Part shown: one piece after another, positions 42,656-53,068 of the stretch | Numbering within the stretch: the first letter of the stretch is position 1 | Layout of the letters: each line of letters opens with the position of its first letter | From: Corynebacterium spheniscorum | GTDB taxonomy: Bacteria > Actinomycetota > Actinomycetes > Mycobacteriales > Mycobacteriaceae | Assembly (NCBI RefSeq): GCF_900113445.1 | Contig: NZ_FOPJ01000002.1 | Coordinates: forward strand, 178,030 to 242,029 | Direction: 5' to 3' | DNA: 64,000 nucleotides | Made by a program: the position numbers and the translations under genes | The notes under the pieces: model-generated | Databases searched by the model: none | Seen by the model: the letters and a program-made list of their open reading frames with translations, nothing else | Told to the model about the DNA's origin: nothing

Positions 42656-44536
42656 CTACTTCGCTGCTCCCGGCTTCTTCAACTCAAACCAGAAGAAACC
42701 ATGAGGCGCCAGGGTAACAACCCACGGCTTGTCGGTGATCTGCGGGAACACCTCACCACCGCTTAGTTCCTGCGGGGTATAACCAGCGAATTCGCTTAAA
42801 TCCAACTCCACTGGCTGCGGTCGTTCAGACAGGTTATTAATGCACAGCACCGTCTGGCCTTCATATTCGCGCAGGTAGCTCAGCACCGTTTCGTTTGCTG
42901 AATCCACTGGGCGATAATCGCCCACACCGAAGGCACGATAGTTCTTACGCACATGGATGAGATTGCGAACCCAATTCAACAAAGAATTGTGTTGGTGCAT
43001 CTGGTTATCCACATTGACCTGCAAATAACCGAAGCGGTCATTTTGGATCGCCGGGAGATATAGACGTTCTGGTTCAGCAGTTGAGAAGCCACCGTTGCGA
43101 TCCGAGCTCCACTGCATCGGGGTGCGCACCCCATCGCGATCCGGCAACCAAATATTGTCGCCCATGCCGATCTCATCGCCGTAGTACAACACCGGTGAGC
43201 CCGGTAGCGACAGCAAGAGCGCATGGAATAGCTCCAGCTGATTACGGTCACCATCCAAAAGTGGTGCTAAGCGACGACGAATCCCCACATTTGCGCGCAT
43301 CCGTGGATCAGTAGCGAATTGCTCATACATATAGGTGCGTTCCTGCTCGCTGACCATCTCCAAGGTCAACTCATCATGGTTGCGCAGGAAAATACCCCAC
43401 TGGGCAGACTCCGGGATATCCGGGGTGTGGGCCAAAATATCTTCAATCGGGGTGCGGGATTGTTGACGCGCAGCCATGAAGATCCGAGGCATAAGCGGGA
43501 AGTGGAAAGCCATATGGCACTCATCGCCGATGGTGGGCTCACCGAAGTACTCCACCACATCAGCCGGCCACTGATTAGCTTCAGCCAAAAGGATCCGGCC
43601 GGGGTACTCCTCATCCACCAACGCACGGCAACGCTTCAAGAAATCATGGGTTTCCGGCAGGTTCTCACCATTAGTGCCCTCGCGCTCAAAGAGGTAGGGA
43701 ACAGCATCCAAACGGAAACCGTCCAAGCCCAGATCCAGCCAGAAGCGCATCACATCCAGCATGGCTTCTTGAACATCCGGGTTGTCGTAGTTCAAGTCCG
43801 GTTGGTGGGAGAAGAAACGATGCCAGAAGTACTGCTTACGCACCGGATCGAAACTCCAGTTGGAGTCCTCAGTGTCAATGAAAATAACGCGGGCTTCTTT
43901 ATAGAGCTCCGGATCATCACCCCACACATAGAAATCCCCATAGGGGCCTTCGGGGTCGCGCCGGGACTCCTGGAACCACGGGTGCTGGTCGCTGGTGTGG
44001 TTCATCACCAAGTCAGTAATCACCCGCAACCCACGACGGTGGGCTTGGTCAACTAATTCCACGAAATCATCGACGGTGCCGAACTCCGGCAAGATCTCCC
44101 GGAAATTGCGGATGTCATAGCCACCATCGCGCAGCGGGGAGTCATAAAACGGCGGGATCCATAAACAATCCACACCCAACCATTGCAGGTAGTCCAGCTT
44201 TTCCTTCAAGCCTTGGAGGGAACCAGAACCATTGCCATCCGGGTCATAGAAGGAGCGCACCAAAACTTCATAAAAGACGGCGTCCTTGTACCACTCCGGG
44301 TCGCGATCATCCGGTGCTGGTGCCGGAGTATCGAAGTCCTCGGCTTCGGGTTCCACGATTAAACCTTCTTCATCAACCTCAGGTGGGTCCACCTGGTCAA
44401 CGGGATCCACTTGGGGGCTATCGCTAGGCAACTCAAAACCCAACTCGAAGAGCTGTTCTGCGGCTTCCCGGGCCCCATTGGCTGGGGTGTTGTGGGAAGA
44501 CTGCGGTTGCGGTTGAGAGGAAGAAGAAGTGGTCAT
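42656..44536 (-). CDS. treS: Trehalose synthase (maltose/trehalose interconverting)
   Basis: 626 residues from the ATG at 44536 (a GTG two codons earlier is possible). GH13 enzyme that interconverts maltose and trehalose. The N-terminal 75 residues are a Pro/Gln/acidic extension longer than in many TreS. Catalytic regions: RVITDLVMNHTSDQHPWFQ, GLDGFRLDAVPYLFE (nucleophile Asp), RILLAEANQWPADVVEYFG (acid Glu) and FLRNHDELTLEMV (third Asp). The beta-sandwich end with VLCINNLS is present. Supplies maltose to mak directly downstream and tunes trehalose, a mycolate carrier and osmolyte. Confidence 0.96.
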   Translation of the reverse strand: MTTSSSSQPQPQSSHNTPANGAREAAEQLFELGFELPSDSPQVDPVDQVDPPEVDEEGLIVEPEAEDFDTPAPAPDDRDPEWYKDAVFYEVLVRSFYDPDGNGSGSLQGLKEKLDYLQWLGVDCLWIPPFYDSPLRDGGYDIRNFREILPEFGTVDDFVELVDQAHRRGLRVITDLVMNHTSDQHPWFQESRRDPEGPYGDFYVWGDDPELYKEARVIFIDTEDSNWSFDPVRKQYFWHRFFSHQPDLNYDNPDVQEAMLDVMRFWLDLGLDGFRLDAVPYLFEREGTNGENLPETHDFLKRCRALVDEEYPGRILLAEANQWPADVVEYFGEPTIGDECHMAFHFPLMPRIFMAARQQSRTPIEDILAHTPDIPESAQWGIFLRNHDELTLEMVSEQERTYMYEQFATDPRMRANVGIRRRLAPLLDGDRNQLELFHALLLSLPGSPVLYYGDEIGMGDNIWLPDRDGVRTPMQWSSDRNGGFSTAEPERLYLPAIQNDRFGYLQVNVDNQMHQHNSLLNWVRNLIHVRKNYRAFGVGDYRPVDSANETVLSYLREYEGQTVLCINNLSERPQPVELDLSEFAGYTPQELSGGEVFPQITDKPWVVTLAPHGFFWFELKKPGAAK

Positions 44537-44654
44537 GAGCACTAGGGTAGAGCCCTTAAGATCACCTTGCGCGGTTCAGGTGGGGCTAAGCCCCACCCGG
44601 TGCAGTGAAACGGTGAAAAACACGCCTCAACCTACCGCAACTACCCCCTAGGAA

Positions 44655-45929
44655 TTACTCGGCTTCGGACTTAAAAGCCAAGCGTGTGCGCCTTAATGGG
44701 TCAGTCACCACTTCGCTGCGACCATCCAAATAGATCTCCAAGGCTTGGCGCGGCTTCTGCGCATCCTGAGCAACCTCATATTGGGGCCAAGACAGCTCAT
44801 CACCACGAATGAAATCCAAGGCGATGCTGCGAACCTTCTCCTGAGCTTCCTTGGAGGTCACCTGGCTCGACTCAATCGGGCCGAAGATCAAAGGCAAATC
44901 TTCGCAGTGCTCTAGGTCGTCATACTCAATGAGCCACTGCGGGCCATGGTGTTCTTCCAAAGCTTGGGCTGCCCAGCGGCGGATCAAGGAGTCACTCAAA
45001 ATTGCTCCCGCCGGGGTCGGATCATCCGCATAGAGGCTTGCCATGCCCGGCTGGACTCCCAAAACCTTCTCCGCGGTAATCCGGGTCAGCCGTGGGCGTT
45101 GCGGAACCTCCACCTGTGGGGTGCCGGTCTTGCGGGGTTTACGGTTATCAAACCAGCGGGCAGAGGGGTGCTCATGGAACTCGCGGGTAGTAATCGTCAT
45201 GAGCATGGGGATATCCACCAGCTCACGACCATCAAAGGGGTAAGGCCCCATGGCCATGTCGGTGATAAAGCGGGTGCGGAAACGCTGATAGCCCTTACGC
45301 ATCTGTTTCGGGCTGAGCGACCTTAAATGCTTACGAGTTAAAGCCTTACCCATGCATAGGCGAAGCCCTCTACTGCGTTTAGCAATTCCTTCGCGCGGGT
45401 AGCCGGGACTAATAATGATCATTCGGCGAAAAGCCCCGCGGTAATGATCCCGGCGGGCCAACCATAGAGCGATCCCACCACCTGCGGATTGTCCAGAAAG
45501 TGTCACATTAGTGGGGTCACCACCGAAACTCTCAATATTTCGCTGTACCCATTCCAACCCCAATTGGCAATCATCAACACCGCGATAGTGGTGCGCATCT
45601 TCATCACCAAAGGGAAGGAAACCTTCCAGCCGCTTGCGGTAGCTAATGCGAACCTGCACGATACGGCCCTCATCAACCAAATCTCGGCCCGAAGTCCAGC
45701 GTTCCGTATGCCGGCCGCCTTCATAGCGACCGCCGTGGATATATACCAAAACAGGTAAATCATCCCCAGCGCGAACACCCTGGGGCGCCACAACTTCCAC
45801 TTCCAATGGGGTGGAATCTGCTGGTGCCTTCTCTACTTTCCAAGCAGGAACTGCAGCACTAAATGGGTCAGTAATATAAGCGGCCACTTCCGTGGACACC
45901 ACAACATTGGGAGAATCTTCGGCGTTCAT
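44655..45929 (-). CDS. Type B carboxylesterase family protein
   Basis: 424 residues, alpha/beta hydrolase. LPVLVYIHGGRYEGGRHTE gives the oxyanion hole and NVTLSGQSAGGGIALWLA the nucleophile Ser. GVDDCQLGLEWVQRNIESFG precedes it as in the family. No signal peptide, so cytoplasmic. It is shorter than typical type B esterases (about 490-550) and ends with VTDPLRRTRLAFKSE, a motif seen in corynebacterial members. Substrate unknown. Divergent from the M3 peptidase gene, 38 bases apart. Confidence 0.87.
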   Translation of the reverse strand: MNAEDSPNVVVSTEVAAYITDPFSAAVPAWKVEKAPADSTPLEVEVVAPQGVRAGDDLPVLVYIHGGRYEGGRHTERWTSGRDLVDEGRIVQVRISYRKRLEGFLPFGDEDAHHYRGVDDCQLGLEWVQRNIESFGGDPTNVTLSGQSAGGGIALWLARRDHYRGAFRRMIIISPGYPREGIAKRSRGLRLCMGKALTRKHLRSLSPKQMRKGYQRFRTRFITDMAMGPYPFDGRELVDIPMLMTITTREFHEHPSARWFDNRKPRKTGTPQVEVPQRPRLTRITAEKVLGVQPGMASLYADDPTPAGAILSDSLIRRWAAQALEEHHGPQWLIEYDDLEHCEDLPLIFGPIESSQVTSKEAQEKVRSIALDFIRGDELSWPQYEVAQDAQKPRQALEIYLDGRSEVVTDPLRRTRLAFKSEAE

Positions 45930-45967
45930 AATTTCCTAACCTAGTGCGGGCAGTACGATTAGCGCCC

Positions 45968-48076
45968 ATGGAGCAGAATAATTACCCCCACACTGACCAG
46001 AAGAACACCCAAGAAGCCAGCATCGAGCAGATGCTCGCCCCTTCTGCTTTGCCCTACCACTTACCGGACTTCGCAGCCTTTAAGACCGAGCTCTTCCTCC
46101 CGGCTTTCCGCGAAGCCATGCGCCGCCATGACCAAGAAATCCACGCCATTACCCAGGAAACTCAGCCCACCTGGGAAAACACCGTGGAGGCCATGGAAGA
46201 AGCAGGACAGGAACTCAACCGTGTTGCAGCGGTGTTCTTCAATCTCCAAGGCACCGACTCCTCCCCAGAGTTAGACGCCATCGCTGAAGAAATCGTTCCG
46301 GAGCTTTCCGCCCATGATGATGCGATCTACCAAAACCAAGATCTCTTCGAACGCATCCAAGCTGTGGAGGTCCCAGAAGATGAAGAATCCCAGCGCCTGC
46401 ACGAGCACCTGCTGCGCGCTTTCCGCCGGCGCGGTGCCGCCCTTAATGAGCAAGGCCGTGCCGAGCTTTCCAGCATTAACCAACAGCTGAGCTCACTATC
46501 GGAAACCTTCGGCCGGAATCTCCTGGCGGACACCAAAGAACTAGCCGTGCGTTTCGATGATCCAGAAGAACTCGCCGGGTTAGGAGAATCCGGAATCAAA
46601 GCCGCCCAAGCAGCCGCCAGCGACCGCGGCGTAGAAGGCTATGTGCTTCCCATTGAGTTGCCCAGCGTGCAATCAGCCCAATCCTCCCTAGAGCACGCCG
46701 CGTCCCGCCGCCGGCTATATGAACAAGCAGGCCGGCGCGGTGCCGACTCGAATGGGGAAGTGCTCCTTAATATGGTGCAGCTGCGTGCGCGCCGGGCTGA
46801 ACTACTGGGCTATGCCCACCACGCTGATTATGTGATTGAAGAAGAAACCGCACCCGATGCCACCGCAGTGCGCCGCCTCCTAGAAGACCTCGCACCGGCT
46901 GCCGCAGCCAACGCCGCTGCCGAATACAAACTCGCAGCCGAAGCCGCCGGCATTGTCGATAAGGACAATGAGGTGGAAGCGGCCGACTGGCCCTATTGGG
47001 AAGAACAAGTTCGTCGCCGCGACTATGACCTGGACTCCGCAAAACTTGCATCCTATTTCCCGCTCGACCAGGTCCTACGCGATGGTGTTTTCTACGCCGC
47101 CAATCGCCTCTATGGCATTGAGGTGATCCCCCGCGATGACCTGAAGGGCTACGCCGATGGGGTACAGGTGTGGGAAGTTAAAGACGAAGATGGCAGCGGC
47201 ATCGGCTTATTGCTTACCGACTATTTCGCGCGCCCCAGCAAACGCGGTGGCGCCTGGATGTCCAGCTTCGTGGACCAATCCGAACTTCTTAACACCAAAC
47301 CCGTGGTCATCAATGTGATGGGCATTAACCGACCCTCTGATGGCTCCCAACCGCTACTCAGCTTGGATCAGGTCACCACCGTTTTCCACGAGTTCGGCCA
47401 CGGTCTCCACGGCCTATTGTCCAAGGTTCGTTACCCCAGCTTCTCGGGTACCTCCGTGCCGCGCGACTATGTTGAATTCCCCAGCCAGATCAACGAAAAC
47501 TGGGCTTTTGAACCCAGCATTGTCCGCAACTATGCCCGCCACGTCGATACCGGTGAAGTCATCCCTGATGAGCTGCTGGATGCCATTGAGCGTTCCCGCA
47601 CCTTCGGCCAAGGTTTCGCTACTTCCGAATACCTTGGTGCTGCGATTATCGATCTGGCCTGGCACATGCTCAGCAGTGATGAAACCCGAAAGATTTCCGC
47701 GGACCCCACCAGCATCGCTGAGTTCGAGGCTCGCGCCCTGGCTAACTATGGCCTGGATATGGAGCATCTCGCTCCGCGCTATCGCTCTACTTACTTCAAC
47801 CACATTTTCGCCGGCGGCTACTCCGCGGGCTACTACTCCTACCTATGGGCTGAAGTACTCGATGCCGATGGTTTCGAATGGTTCAAAGAAGTCGGCGCCA
47901 CCGGCGAAGCCCCAACCAAGGAAGATATGCGCGCCGCGGGCCAGAAATTCCGCGACCTCGTGCTCTCCCGCGGTGCAGCGAGTGACTACACCCAGGCCTT
48001 TAAGGCGCTGCGCGGTCGCGATAAGGATGTCAACGCCTTGTTGGTTCGCCGCGGGCTAGGCGGCACCGCGGTTTAA
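45968..48076 (+). CDS. dcp: M3 family metallopeptidase (peptidyl-dipeptidase / oligopeptidase A-like)
   Basis: 702 residues from the ATG at 45968. Thimet-type zinc peptidase that degrades oligopeptides in the cytoplasm. Motif VFHEFGHGLHGLLSK carries HExxH, and EFPSQINENWAFEP lies downstream with the third ligand region. IFAGGYSAGYYSYLWAEVLD is a family hallmark that binds the peptide C-terminus. Length is normal for Dcp/OpdA (about 680). It follows the treS region, as in C. glutamicum. Confidence 0.94.
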   Translation: MEQNNYPHTDQKNTQEASIEQMLAPSALPYHLPDFAAFKTELFLPAFREAMRRHDQEIHAITQETQPTWENTVEAMEEAGQELNRVAAVFFNLQGTDSSPELDAIAEEIVPELSAHDDAIYQNQDLFERIQAVEVPEDEESQRLHEHLLRAFRRRGAALNEQGRAELSSINQQLSSLSETFGRNLLADTKELAVRFDDPEELAGLGESGIKAAQAAASDRGVEGYVLPIELPSVQSAQSSLEHAASRRRLYEQAGRRGADSNGEVLLNMVQLRARRAELLGYAHHADYVIEEETAPDATAVRRLLEDLAPAAAANAAAEYKLAAEAAGIVDKDNEVEAADWPYWEEQVRRRDYDLDSAKLASYFPLDQVLRDGVFYAANRLYGIEVIPRDDLKGYADGVQVWEVKDEDGSGIGLLLTDYFARPSKRGGAWMSSFVDQSELLNTKPVVINVMGINRPSDGSQPLLSLDQVTTVFHEFGHGLHGLLSKVRYPSFSGTSVPRDYVEFPSQINENWAFEPSIVRNYARHVDTGEVIPDELLDAIERSRTFGQGFATSEYLGAAIIDLAWHMLSSDETRKISADPTSIAEFEARALANYGLDMEHLAPRYRSTYFNHIFAGGYSAGYYSYLWAEVLDADGFEWFKEVGATGEAPTKEDMRAAGQKFRDLVLSRGAASDYTQAFKALRGRDKDVNALLVRRGLGGTAV

Positions 48077-48163
48077 GACGCCGCGCCCTTTAAACTGGAA
48101 CCCAAAAGAGAACCAAGCAAGATTAAGGAAGCGAAAGGATCAGAAGCGTAGTGCGTGATTGCG

Positions 48164-48475
48164 ATGCGTGACTATGTGACTGCCTGGGCAGATTGGATCG
48201 CCCAGCATCTCACCAGCGCACCACTATGGCTCCAGGCCCCCATTGTGATTCTCGGAGCCCTGATCCTCTGCGCTGTCCTGGCCATTATTCTGCTGCGGAT
48301 TATCGACTTCCTCTCCGTCAAGGTATTCCGCAGCTCCGGCCCCACCCGCACCCACAGCGCACTACGCGCTCAACGTGCCCTTCGCGCTCAACGACGACAA
48401 GCCTCCGAGGATCCGCAACAGGGCCCACCGGAGTGTGGTTCGGTGCGCATCATTGTCTCGGAAGATCCGCGCTAG
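48164..48475 (+). CDS. Small membrane protein
   Basis: 103 residues from the ATG at 48164 (GTG at 48155 also in frame). One strong helix (APIVILGALILCAVLAIILL) after an amphipathic start RDYVTAWADWIAQHL, then a basic, Arg/Ala/Gln-rich tail (HSALRAQRALRAQRRQA) and SVRIIVSEDPR at the end. No family recognised. Followed by an even smaller membrane protein. Confidence 0.6.
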   Translation: MRDYVTAWADWIAQHLTSAPLWLQAPIVILGALILCAVLAIILLRIIDFLSVKVFRSSGPTRTHSALRAQRALRAQRRQASEDPQQGPPECGSVRIIVSEDPR

Positions 48476-48617
48476 GGAACCCCCAAAGGAAAGAATATTC
48501 CTGGCAAGTAGGGCTAATCATTGTGCTGCGCGCTACGATGCTTCTCATAGTGCTAACCCCACGCACCCAAAGCGCGCGGGGATCACAAGATTTTTTAGAT
48601 GAGGAGCTAAGCCAAAC

Positions 48618-48758
48618 ATGGCAAACCCGGAGGAACTTCGGCGCGAGGACCAAAAACTACCTAGGGCGCGGCGCAAGTACCCGCAATCACGCGTCACCCA
48701 AGCTCTCATCCTCTTGATCATCGTGATCGTGGTGGCCTGGCTACTCTCCCTGCTCTAG
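48618..48758 (+). CDS. 46-residue single-pass membrane miniprotein
   Basis: MANPEELRREDQKLPRARRK, a short link (YPQSRVTQ), then a hydrophobic helix ALILLIIVIVVAWLLSLL reaching the last residue. GAGGAGC lies nine bases before the ATG at 48618, a good ribosome site. The positively charged N-terminus and helix at the very end look like a tail-anchored or regulatory membrane miniprotein. Unlikely to be found by length-limited gene finders. Confidence 0.65.
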   Translation: MANPEELRREDQKLPRARRKYPQSRVTQALILLIIVIVVAWLLSLL

Positions 48759-48786
48759 CTCTAGGCCACCAGGGCTTCAAAGCCCC

Positions 48787-50910
48787 TTAACGCTTCGCGG
48801 CCTCCGCAACCTGCTGATAGAGCTTGAGCTTGGGCAACTGCGAGATATACAAGGGCTTACCCTCGGCATCGCAGAGCGGCACACACCAATTCGGGTAAAG
48901 ATCATTGGTGGTACCCGGCTGATTCTGCGCCCGACGATCGCCCACCATATCCACCAACAAGGTGCAGGTCAGGGCAGAGGCAGTACCAGCCACAAAGCGG
49001 TGCATCCCAATCAACAAATCCGTGGTATCGCCACGCTCATCACGCGCTAAACCTTCAAACTCGGTGCCGGCCAACGCCGTGCCCTCAAAGCACCCAGCCT
49101 CGGCAACGCGGTCCAAAACCTCGTTTTGCCACTCCAGGTCCTCTTCCTCTTCGACCTTCGCCGGGCGGGCCAAAATCCCTAACTCTTCGCGCAGGCGAAT
49201 ATGCTCGCCATCCAAACATCCAGCGCAGGGCGGCAGATCATGGGACCCAATCGAGGCCAAGGCCAAGGAGCGGTATTCCTCCTGGCGGCGCGGTCCATCC
49301 CCTTGGGGCGAACCCTCAAACCACAGCAGGGAAGTACCCAAAATGCCGCGCTCAGAGAGCACATCTTGAACCCACGGCTCAAAGGTGCCGAGATCCTCAC
49401 CAATGACCACCGCTCCGGCACGCTCAGCTTCCAGGGCCAAAATGCCCACCAAAGCTTCATGCGAATAGCGCACATAGGTGCCATCCAATGGGGTTTCCCC
49501 ACGCGGAATCCAGAACAAGCGGAATAGCCCCAACACATGGTCCACGCGGATACCACCAGCATGGCGAACCATGGTGCGCACCAAATCCCGCCAGGGGCGG
49601 TACGCATCTTCGGCGAGTTTCTCCGGGTGCCATGGCGGCTGCGACCAATCCTGGCCCTGTTGGTTGTAATTATCCGCCGGTGCCCCCACCGAGGCCGCCG
49701 GCGCTAACACGCTGGCAAGATTCTCAGCATCCGCCCCACCGGGGTGCACACCCACCGCCAAATCAGCCATGATGCCAATCGACATCCCAGCCGCTAAGGC
49801 ACGTTCCTGGGCAGCAGCCAGCTGCTCATCGCAGAGGAATTGCAGCCACATATAGAACTCGCCGAGTTCCTCCGTATCCGGCTCAATGGCATGCGCGGGC
49901 AATAACCCGGCCTCTAATTCACGCTCAGCACACCAACGCGCAAAATCCCTCAGGCCCTTACCTTCACGCTCCACATAGGTCTTAAAAGCCTCACGGCGCT
50001 CATCACTATGCGGCATGGCATAAAGCTCACGAAGCACCTGCAATTTGGCCTCATAAATGGGGCTACGCTCAATCGGATCCGTCGATAAACCCTTCAGCGG
50101 GGCACTCAATTCACCGATCTCGGCAACTAATTCCTTATCGAGTTGCTCAAACTCCGGAATATCCTCCACCCGCAAATACAAGGGATTATGGAAACGCCTC
50201 GTGGTCGGCAAATACGGCGAATCCTCAATCGGCGGGAAAGGCTGCGCCGCATGCATGGGGTTCACCAGCAAATAATCAGCGCCCGCGGTCTTCGCCACGA
50301 TTTCCGCTAATTCCCCAAGGTCATGGAAATCACCCATGCCCCAAGAATCCTCAGAACGCACTGAATAAAGCTGCGCCATCACACCGGTTGCTGGATTATC
50401 CACATACTTATCTGCAGTAGATAGCCGCTGCGGGGTCACAATCAGCTGGCAGGAGCTTTCAATGCTTCCCGAGATCATGTGGATACGGTGCCAGCCCAAG
50501 GGCAGGGTAGGTGGGGCGACAAAGCTTGCCTCACCCCACGCTTGGCCATCCACCACGCGGGGCGGATTCCAATTCTCCCTTTGCTCCAGCGGCTCAATAT
50601 GGGTGCCGTCTTCTAACTCAATCCAAATGCGCACATCCTCGCCATCGTGGACATGCACGTGGAAGACATATTCATAACCGCATACCGCCACCACACAAGG
50701 CGGTAGTGGGCGGGAAGCCTGGCGATCATAAAAACGCACCAAGGCATCGGAAATGGAGGTCTCATTAGCCTCCACATCCACCCCTAAGGCATGCAAAGTT
50801 TTGATCTTTGTGGCTTCGGTGACGGGCACCTCTTCACCTGTCGAAGACATATAGGTGGTGGCAACGCCATGGCAGGCGGCAAGTTCATTGAGCAGCTCGT
50901 GATAAGTCAC
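48787..50910 (-). CDS. malQ: 4-alpha-glucanotransferase (amylomaltase)
   Basis: 707 residues from the GTG at 50910 with AGGATA before it; the longer frame to 51045 has an unlikely N-terminus. GH77 enzyme that transfers glucan chains in maltodextrin and glycogen metabolism. Motifs: AGGIRVDHVLGLFRLFWIP (nucleophile Asp), AVVIGEDLGTFEPWVQ (acid Glu) and LASIGSHDLPPCAG. The first 160 residues are an N-terminal domain typical of corynebacterial MalQ. Complements mak and treS in the same neighbourhood. Confidence 0.95.
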   Translation of the reverse strand: MTYHELLNELAACHGVATTYMSSTGEEVPVTEATKIKTLHALGVDVEANETSISDALVRFYDRQASRPLPPCVVAVCGYEYVFHVHVHDGEDVRIWIELEDGTHIEPLEQRENWNPPRVVDGQAWGEASFVAPPTLPLGWHRIHMISGSIESSCQLIVTPQRLSTADKYVDNPATGVMAQLYSVRSEDSWGMGDFHDLGELAEIVAKTAGADYLLVNPMHAAQPFPPIEDSPYLPTTRRFHNPLYLRVEDIPEFEQLDKELVAEIGELSAPLKGLSTDPIERSPIYEAKLQVLRELYAMPHSDERREAFKTYVEREGKGLRDFARWCAERELEAGLLPAHAIEPDTEELGEFYMWLQFLCDEQLAAAQERALAAGMSIGIMADLAVGVHPGGADAENLASVLAPAASVGAPADNYNQQGQDWSQPPWHPEKLAEDAYRPWRDLVRTMVRHAGGIRVDHVLGLFRLFWIPRGETPLDGTYVRYSHEALVGILALEAERAGAVVIGEDLGTFEPWVQDVLSERGILGTSLLWFEGSPQGDGPRRQEEYRSLALASIGSHDLPPCAGCLDGEHIRLREELGILARPAKVEEEEDLEWQNEVLDRVAEAGCFEGTALAGTEFEGLARDERGDTTDLLIGMHRFVAGTASALTCTLLVDMVGDRRAQNQPGTTNDLYPNWCVPLCDAEGKPLYISQLPKLKLYQQVAEAAKR

Positions 50911-51100
50911 ATGCGCTATCCTGCCATGCCCACCTACTTCACAGAATCCCAGGGTGGGTACCAAGGGGGGTACTTCTCGAGCACAAGCCGGATCCACAGC
51001 ACCGCACACCCCCAACACGCCGGGCCGTAGGTGGCGAAGAAGCAACCAAGCCCGCTAGATTATGAGGAATCCATCATGTTTTACCCAAGCCTCAAGGGAA

Positions 51101-52945
51101 GTGAGCACCATCGTGCAGGAGTACGGAACCCCCGCGGACTATGACGTTGCGCCGCAGGAAACCTGCCTAACGGCACTACTCGACACCGTCAAGGCACGCC
51201 CCTATGGGGTCCTCTTCACCCGCCCCGCCAACTACGAGTGGGTGAATGTCACCGCCCAAGACTTCATTGAAGAAGTCTTCGAAGTCGCCAAAGGCCTCAT
51301 CCATAATGGCGTCCAACCAGGCGACCGCGTCGCCCTGCTCTCCGATACCCGCTATGAGTGGACACTGCTTGACTTCGCCATCTGGGCTGCTGGTGCCGCC
51401 AGCGTTCCGATATACGGATCTAGCTCCGCTAGCCAAATCCAGTGGATCATCGAAGACTCCGGCGCCATCTTCGCCATCACCGAAACCCGCGACCACACCG
51501 ACGCCATGGAACACCTCGTCCTTGGCGAAGACGGCAAACCCGCACTGACCACCTCGACCTCCCAACTACGCCGCATCGTCGAAATCAACTGCGGTGGCAT
51601 CGACACCCTTAAATTCGAAGGCCGCCCCGTCGCCGATGAGGAAATCCATCAACGCATCGAGGCCTCCCGCGCCGATGACCTCGCCAGCCTGGTCTACACC
51701 TCCGGCACCACCGGCCGCCCCAAAGGCTGCCGCCTTACCCACCGCAATTGGTTAAGCGAAGTCCGCGCACTGCTTACACACCCCATCGGCGCCATCGCCG
51801 TGCCCGGCACCCGGGTGCTTACCTTCCTCCCGCTGGCACACGTGCTGGCGCGTGCCGTATCCCTTGCGGTAGTCATCGGTGGTGCCACGCAATCGCACTG
51901 GTCAGATTTCTCCACCATCGCCCTGGAATTCCAACGTGCGCGCCCCAATATGATCCTCGGCGTGCCGCGCGTTTTCGAGAAGGTCCGTAACTCCGCGGCC
52001 GCCAATGCCCACGATGGTGGCGCGATGAAAGGTGCGGCCTTTACCCGCGCCGAAAAGATCGCCATCGAATACTCCAAAGCCTTGGACACCGATGAGGGCC
52101 CCAGCCGCGCCCTCAAACTCAAGCACGCCATGTACGACAAAGTGGTGTACGCCAAAATCCGCGAAGCCATGGGTGGGGCAGTGCGCTATTGCATCACCGG
52201 CGGTTCCGCTATGAGCCCGGATCTGTTGCACTTCTACCGCGGCCTGGGTGTCCCGGTATATGAGGGCTATGGCCTTACTGAAACCGCAGCTGCTGCCTGC
52301 GTGGACTTCGATAACCAAAAAATCGGCACCGTCGGTCGCCCCGTTGGCGGCATGACCGTCCGCATCAACGATGATGGCGAGATCCTGCTCAAGGGCACCA
52401 CCGTCTTCGAAGGCTATTGGAATAACCAAGAAGCCACCGACTCCTCCTTCGATGAGGAAGGCTGGTACAACACCGGCGACCTCGGCGAACTCCTGGATTC
52501 CGGACACCTGGTCATCACCGGGCGTAAGAAGGATCTCATCGTCACCGCCGGCGGTAAGAATGTCTCACCTGGCCCCATGGAAGATGCTCTGCGCGCACAC
52601 CCCATGATCAGCCAAGCCATGGTGGTTGGCGATGGCAAACCCTTCATCGGCGTGCTGGTCTCCCTGGATGAAGATGCCCTTATGCGCTGGAAGCTCAATC
52701 GCAATATCCCGGCGAATAAGCCGCTCAAGGATCTGGTCACCGATCCAGCCTTACGCGCGGAAATCCAAGACGCCATCAATATGGTCAATGGCACCGTCAG
52801 CCATGCCGAGGCGATCAAGAAGTTCTACATCCTGGATCGCGACCTCACCGAGGAAGCCGATGAGCTCACCCCCACCATGAAGGTCAAACGCAACGTGGTG
52901 GTCCGCCGCTATTGGGACGCCATCCAGCAGCTCTACCGCCGCTAA
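51101..52945 (+). CDS. fadD15: Long-chain fatty acid-CoA ligase (FadD15-like)
   Basis: 614 residues from GTG 51101; the ATG at 51062 is in frame and adds 13 residues. Neither has a well-spaced ribosome site, and 51101 fits the conserved beginning STIVQEYGTPADY. AMP-forming enzyme: P-loop LVYTSGTTGRPKGCRLTH, YEGYGLTETAAAACVDF, DEEGWYNTGDLGELL and GRKKDLIVTAGGKNVSPG. Makes acyl-CoA or acyl-AMP for lipid and mycolate metabolism. Backbone neighbours malQ and hemW fit C. glutamicum. Confidence 0.93.
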   Translation: MSTIVQEYGTPADYDVAPQETCLTALLDTVKARPYGVLFTRPANYEWVNVTAQDFIEEVFEVAKGLIHNGVQPGDRVALLSDTRYEWTLLDFAIWAAGAASVPIYGSSSASQIQWIIEDSGAIFAITETRDHTDAMEHLVLGEDGKPALTTSTSQLRRIVEINCGGIDTLKFEGRPVADEEIHQRIEASRADDLASLVYTSGTTGRPKGCRLTHRNWLSEVRALLTHPIGAIAVPGTRVLTFLPLAHVLARAVSLAVVIGGATQSHWSDFSTIALEFQRARPNMILGVPRVFEKVRNSAAANAHDGGAMKGAAFTRAEKIAIEYSKALDTDEGPSRALKLKHAMYDKVVYAKIREAMGGAVRYCITGGSAMSPDLLHFYRGLGVPVYEGYGLTETAAAACVDFDNQKIGTVGRPVGGMTVRINDDGEILLKGTTVFEGYWNNQEATDSSFDEEGWYNTGDLGELLDSGHLVITGRKKDLIVTAGGKNVSPGPMEDALRAHPMISQAMVVGDGKPFIGVLVSLDEDALMRWKLNRNIPANKPLKDLVTDPALRAEIQDAINMVNGTVSHAEAIKKFYILDRDLTEEADELTPTMKVKRNVVVRRYWDAIQQLYRR

Positions 52946-53068
52946 TTTTTCGACACGCCGGCGACCTGCATTTTGAGCGCAGTTCCCGCAGTTTTCCAGG
53001 TGCATTCTATAAAGTCAGGTCACGTCAACACCAGACTGGGAATCACCTGAGAAGGGAGCCGCGGAGGA

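Noticed and set aside
50911..51045. Longer N-terminus for malQ
   Set aside because: The added residues are Cys/Pro/Arg-rich and unlike the family; the GTG at 50910 has a ribosome site and gives the usual length.
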